NCBI GenBank assembly: GCA_013824055.1
Contig: PNNE01000179.1
Coordinates: 1 to 8,984 of the forward strand
Direction: 5' to 3'
Origin: Rhodobacter sp.
GTDB lineage: Bacteria > Pseudomonadota > Alphaproteobacteria > Rhodobacterales > Rhodobacteraceae
DNA length: 8,984 nucleotides
Shown here: positions 6,247 through 8,984 of the stretch, piece after piece
Numbering within the stretch: the first letter of the stretch is position 1
How the letters are laid out: each line of letters starts with the position of its first letter
Notes under the pieces: model-generated
Database searches by the model: none
The model's input: the letters and a program-made list of their open reading frames with translations, nothing else
Told to the model about the DNA's origin: nothing
Translations under genes and position numbers: made by a program

Positions 6247-6346
6247 CGGAAAGCGGGGGCCAGCCCCGTCGCCAGCGGTTCTCGGACCAGTGGCGCACCA
6301 TTGGCGACCTCCGGGAGATTTCCGGACAGAAAATGAAGGAATCCGC

Positions 6347-7603
6347 ATGGGCTTGATCCGATCCTGGGTGGAAAGCGCCAATGCGCCTGACCATCCGTTC
6401 CCGCTGAACAACCTGCCCTGCGGGGTGTTCTCGCGTCACGAGGCAAAGCCACGATGCGGCGTGGCGATTGGCGATTGCGTGCTGGACGTGGCGGCGCTGG
6501 AGGAGAGGGGGCTGCTTGTCCTGCCGGGCGGGCCGCTCATGGATGTGCCGGTCTGGAACAAGGTGATGCAGGCGGGACCCCAGGTCTGGGCGGCAGTGCG
6601 GGCGCGGCTGCTGGAGATGCTGGGCGAGGGTTCGGGCGAGCGGGCGGCCGTGGAGCCGCATCTGGTGCCCTTGGCCGAAGTGGCGCTGCAGATGCCCTTT
6701 CTGGTCAGCGAATACACCGATTTCTACGCGGGCCGTCACCACGCCACCAACGTCGGCACCATGTTCCGGGGGGCCGAGAACGCCCTGCCACCCAACTGGC
6801 TGCATATCCCCATCGGCTATAACGGTCGGGCGTCGTCGGTCGTGGTCTCGGGGACGGCGGTCCGCAGGCCCTGGGGGCAGGTGAAGGGGCCGGATCATGC
6901 GCTGCCCGCCTTCCAGCCCTCGCGCCGGTTCGACATCGAGCTGGAGCTGGGCGCGGTGGTCGGCACGCCCTCGGTCGGCCCGGTGACAGTGGCCGAGGCG
7001 GATGCGATGATCTTCGGCTATGTGCTGCTGAACGACTGGTCGGCGCGGGACATCCAGGCCTGGGAATACCAGCCGCTGGGGCCGTTCCAGGCCAAGGCGA
7101 CGGCGACGACGATCAGCCCCTGGATCGTGACGCGCGCGGCGCTGGAGCCGTTCCGGTGTTCGACACCCCCCCGCGAGGTCCCGCTGCTGCCGCATCTGCA
7201 AGAGCCGGGGCCGATGCTCTATGACATCGCGCTCGAGGTCGGCCTGACGCCCGAGGGCGGCCGCGAGACGGTGATCGCGCGCACCAACTACCGCGAGATG
7301 TATTACTCGGCGGCGCAGCAGCTGGCGCATCACACGACCAGCGGCTGCCCGATGCGCACGGGCGACCTGCTGGGGTCCGGGACGATCTCTGGCCCCGCCA
7401 AGGATGCGCGCGGCAGCCTGCTGGAGCTGAGCTGGGGCGGCAAGGAGCCGATCGCCATCGACGGCGGCACGCGCAGTTTCATCGAGGACGGTGATACGCT
7501 GGTGCTGCGCGGCACGTGTCTGGGCGACGGCTATGCCATCGGTTTCGGGGCCTGCAGCGGCCAGGTTCTGCCGGCGTTGCCCGACCCCTATCGCCGACCA
7601 TAG
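6347..7603 (+). CDS. fahA: Fumarylacetoacetase
   Basis: 418 aa, normal length. It hydrolyses fumarylacetoacetate to fumarate and acetoacetate, the last step of the pathway, in the cytosol. Seen: a small N-terminal domain (~1-115) with FPLNNLPCGVF (18-28), then the mixed-beta catalytic domain. The metal and catalytic residues of the mammalian enzyme have clear counterparts: Asp125 and His132 in YTDFYAGRHHATNVG, Glu198 and Glu200 in FDIELELG, Asp230 in NDWSARDIQAWEY, Lys250 in FQAKATATT, and the GSGTISGP loop (343-350) followed by LLELSWGG (358-365). The start at 6347 follows AAGGA with a 6-nt gap; the frame is open further up to 6290 but lacks family similarity there. The 100-bp gap after hmgA has only a weak 5-bp hairpin, so transcription from hmgA is the simplest supply. 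Confidence 0.97.
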   Translation: MGLIRSWVESANAPDHPFPLNNLPCGVFSRHEAKPRCGVAIGDCVLDVAALEERGLLVLPGGPLMDVPVWNKVMQAGPQVWAAVRARLLEMLGEGSGERAAVEPHLVPLAEVALQMPFLVSEYTDFYAGRHHATNVGTMFRGAENALPPNWLHIPIGYNGRASSVVVSGTAVRRPWGQVKGPDHALPAFQPSRRFDIELELGAVVGTPSVGPVTVAEADAMIFGYVLLNDWSARDIQAWEYQPLGPFQAKATATTISPWIVTRAALEPFRCSTPPREVPLLPHLQEPGPMLYDIALEVGLTPEGGRETVIARTNYREMYYSAAQQLAHHTTSGCPMRTGDLLGSGTISGPAKDARGSLLELSWGGKEPIAIDGGTRSFIEDGDTLVLRGTCLGDGYAIGFGACSGQVLPALPDPYRRP

Positions 7604-7622
7604 GACCGCCTGCTGCCGCCGG

Positions 7623-7651
7623 TTGACAGAATCTGCCCGCAGGATCAGAAG
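7623..7651 (+). promoter_or_regulatory. Possible promoter of the GlxA-type regulator
   Basis: A perfect TTGACA lies at 7623-7628 in the 87-bp gap after fahA. No good -10 box stands at 16-18 nt (TCAGAA or CAGAAG at 7645-7651), so it may need an activator or may be chance. Confidence 0.25.
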
Positions 7652-7690
7652 CGCGGGGCCTTCCGCCAGCTGACCGGGGATACCGCCGCC

Positions 7691-8710
7691 ATGACCCGTC
7701 CTGCCGACGACCAGAGCTTTCAGCGTGCCACGGCGGTCATCCCGCGCGGCGTGGCGCATTTCCATCTGGCGGCACCGGGGGCCACCCGCGACTTTGCCTT
7801 CCTGGCCTTGCCGCGCTTTACGCTTCTGGCCTTTGCCTCGGCCATCGAGCCGTTGCGGATCGCCAACCAGCTGACCCAGCAGCCGCTGTACCGCTGGCGG
7901 CTGGTCAGCATGGATGGGGGGCCGGTGGAAAGCTCGGCCGGGGTTCGGATCGAGGTGGACCAGGGGTTGCAGGTCCTGGGCCGCGAGACGACGGTGATCG
8001 TCTGTTCGGGCACCGATGCCAGCCAGGCGGCGGATCGCAAGGTGCTGGGCTGGCTGCGCGATCATGCGCGCAAGGGCGGCAGTCTTGGCGCGATCTGCAC
8101 CGGAGCCTACACTCTGGCACGCGCGGGGCTCTTGGGCGACGACAGCCCGGCTGTCCACTGGGAAAACCGCCCCGCCTTCCGCGAGCTTTTCGATGTCGAG
8201 CCCCTGCAGCAGATCTACGTCATCGGCCGCAAGCATTTCTCTTGCGCGGGCGGCGAGGCCGGGGTCGACCTGATGCTGGCGCTGATCGCCCAGGATCACG
8301 GCCAGAAGCTGGCGGATGCGGTGGCCGAGATGTGCCTGCACAGCCGCCGCCGCGAGGCGAATGCCACGCAGAAGGCGGCGTTTCCCGCGCCGATGGCCGC
8401 GCGGCATCCCGCGGTGGCGCGGGTGATCGCCGCGATGCAGGCCAATATCGCCACGCCGCTGGACCGCGACCAGCTGGCCGGGGTCTTCGGCCGTTCGCCC
8501 CGCCACATGGAGCGCATCTTCCAGGCAGTCCTGCAAGAGACCCCCAAGGGTCACTACCTGGGCCTGCGGCTGGAAGAGGCGCGGAACCTTCTGGCCGACA
8601 CCACCCTGTCGATCCTCGAGGTCGCCATCGCCACCGGCTTCAATTCCCGGTCGAGCTTTTCCAAGGCCTACCGCAAGCGCTTTGGCACCAGCCCGGCCCG
8701 CTACCGCTAG
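7691..8710 (+). CDS. GlxA-family transcriptional regulator (DJ-1/PfpI-like domain plus AraC-type HTH)
   Basis: 339 aa, usual for the family. Seen: residues ~34-200 form a class-I glutamine amidotransferase/DJ-1-like sensor domain, with FAFLALPRFTLLAFASAIEP (35-54) and a nucleophile-elbow-like GAICTGAYTLARAGLLG (133-149) carrying Cys136. Residues ~243-338 are the AraC double HTH, with LAGVFGRSPRHMERIF (262-277), LRLEEARNLL (292-301), VAIATGFNSRSSFSKAYRKRFGTSPARYR (311-339, the conserved second HTH and end). Known relatives such as GbdR and CdhR activate catabolism of quaternary amines and related compounds, and the DJ-1-like domain senses ligand rather than doing catalysis. The target here is unknown. 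It follows fahA by 87 bp on the same strand, so it could be an extra regulator of the locus or an unrelated neighbour. The Shine-Dalgarno is weak (GGGGA about 11 nt upstream). Confidence 0.92.
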   Translation: MTRPADDQSFQRATAVIPRGVAHFHLAAPGATRDFAFLALPRFTLLAFASAIEPLRIANQLTQQPLYRWRLVSMDGGPVESSAGVRIEVDQGLQVLGRETTVIVCSGTDASQAADRKVLGWLRDHARKGGSLGAICTGAYTLARAGLLGDDSPAVHWENRPAFRELFDVEPLQQIYVIGRKHFSCAGGEAGVDLMLALIAQDHGQKLADAVAEMCLHSRRREANATQKAAFPAPMAARHPAVARVIAAMQANIATPLDRDQLAGVFGRSPRHMERIFQAVLQETPKGHYLGLRLEEARNLLADTTLSILEVAIATGFNSRSSFSKAYRKRFGTSPARYR

Positions 8711-8751
8711 AGTCGCCCGGATGACAGTGGCGGGCGGGCTTCACCCGGACC

Positions 8752-8777
8752 GGGGCGGCAGCTAAGCTGCCCGCCCC
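8752..8777 (+). terminator. GC-rich stem-loop between the GlxA-type regulator and tex
   Basis: GGGGCGGCAGC (8752-8762) pairs with GCTGCCCGCCCC (8766-8777) around a TAA loop: 11 bp with one bulged C. There is no T-tract after it. It may still terminate or pause transcription of the upstream gene, as GC hairpins often do in high-GC bacteria, or sit in the tex leader, since it ends 8 nt before the tex ribosome site. Confidence 0.45.
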
Positions 8778-8795
8778 TAGCCTTCGAGGATTCGC

Positions 8796-8984
8796 ATGAG
8801 CCTGACCCAGATCCCCCGCCTGATCGCCTCGGAAATCGGTGCTGCGCCAGGGCAGGTCACCGCAGCGATGCAGCTTCTGGACGAAGGCGCCACGGTGCCC
8901 TTCATCGCGCGCTACCGCAAGGAGGTGACGGGCGGCCTTGACGACACCCAGCTGCGCCGCCTGGAGGAACGCCTGGGCTACCTG
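8796..8984 (+). CDS. tex: Tex, RNA-binding transcription accessory protein (N-terminal 63 codons; continues past window)
   Basis: The ATG at 8796 follows GAGGA (8786-8790) with a 5-nt gap, and the frame stays open to the edge. The 63 residues match the Tex N-terminus: a helical start (IPRLIASEIGAAPGQVTAAM), then the hallmark LLDEGATVPFIARYRKE (residues 27-43) and VTGGLDDTQLRRLEERLGYL at the edge. Known: Tex proteins are about 750-790 aa with YqgF-like, helix-hairpin-helix and C-terminal S1 RNA-binding domains, and associate with nucleic acid and the transcription machinery. None of those later domains is within the window. Confidence 0.95.
   Translation, partial: MSLTQIPRLIASEIGAAPGQVTAAMQLLDEGATVPFIARYRKEVTGGLDDTQLRRLEERLGYL

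Noticed and set aside
6254..6268. Hairpin CGGGG/CCCCG in the hmgA-fahA gap as a terminator
   Set aside because: Only 5 bp with no T-tract; too weak, and the two genes act in the same pathway.
4945..6411. A 488-codon open frame on the minus strand opposite hmgA
   Set aside because: It is the antisense shadow of hmgA, with biased composition and no family resemblance.
6239..8554. A 771-codon open frame on the minus strand across fahA and the GlxA-type gene
   Set aside because: It lies antisense to two genes with intact family motifs, spans their intergenic gap, and is rich in Arg, His, Gln and Pro as expected from antisense reading of GC3-biased genes. No recognisable domain and no ribosome site.
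1..8984. Search for defence, phage, transposon or CRISPR features
   Set aside because: No transposase, integrase, terminal inverted repeats, spaced repeats or toxin-antitoxin pair seen; gene content is housekeeping and catabolic with uniform composition.

Overview
The window is ordinary, high-GC chromosomal DNA from an alphaproteobacterium, most likely Rhodobacterales and Paracoccus-like. This rests on strong G/C third-position bias, the Rhodobacteraceae flavour of the proteins, and a tRNA-His of the alphaproteobacterial type (no encoded G-1, A73). I see no mobile element, CRISPR array, phage gene or other sign of transfer, and no clearly new multi-gene system.

Region 1 (1-3420, minus strand). 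Reading leftward there is a 71-aa acidic hypothetical protein, a Ppx/GppA exopolyphosphatase with a C-terminal HD-like region, a VOC/glyoxalase-like protein whose start overlaps the ppx stop, and a DnaJ-domain co-chaperone with an N-terminal TerB-like domain that runs off the left edge. The 219-bp gap before the co-chaperone holds a dense G-tract cluster. It also holds a promoter placed so close to the start codon that the mRNA may be leaderless.

Region 2 (3490-3660, plus strand). A single tRNA-His(GTG) gene with its own sigma70-like promoter.

Region 3 (3668-7603). A homogentisate (phenylalanine/tyrosine) catabolism locus. On the minus strand, maiA overlaps a MarR-family regulator gene by 4 bp. 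Divergently on the plus strand lie hmgA and then fahA. The three enzymes make a complete route: homogentisate to maleylacetoacetate (HmgA), to fumarylacetoacetate (MaiA), to fumarate plus acetoacetate (FahA). The maiA-hmgA intergenic region holds a perfect 5+5 inverted repeat inside the spacer of a strong hmgA promoter and over a possible maiA -35 box, so one MarR dimer could control both arms and its own synthesis. The 4-hydroxyphenylpyruvate dioxygenase that supplies homogentisate is not in the window.

Region 4 (7604-8984, plus strand). A GlxA-type regulator (DJ-1/PfpI-like domain plus AraC-type HTH) of unknown target, a strong GC hairpin, and the first 63 codons of tex, which continues past the right edge.
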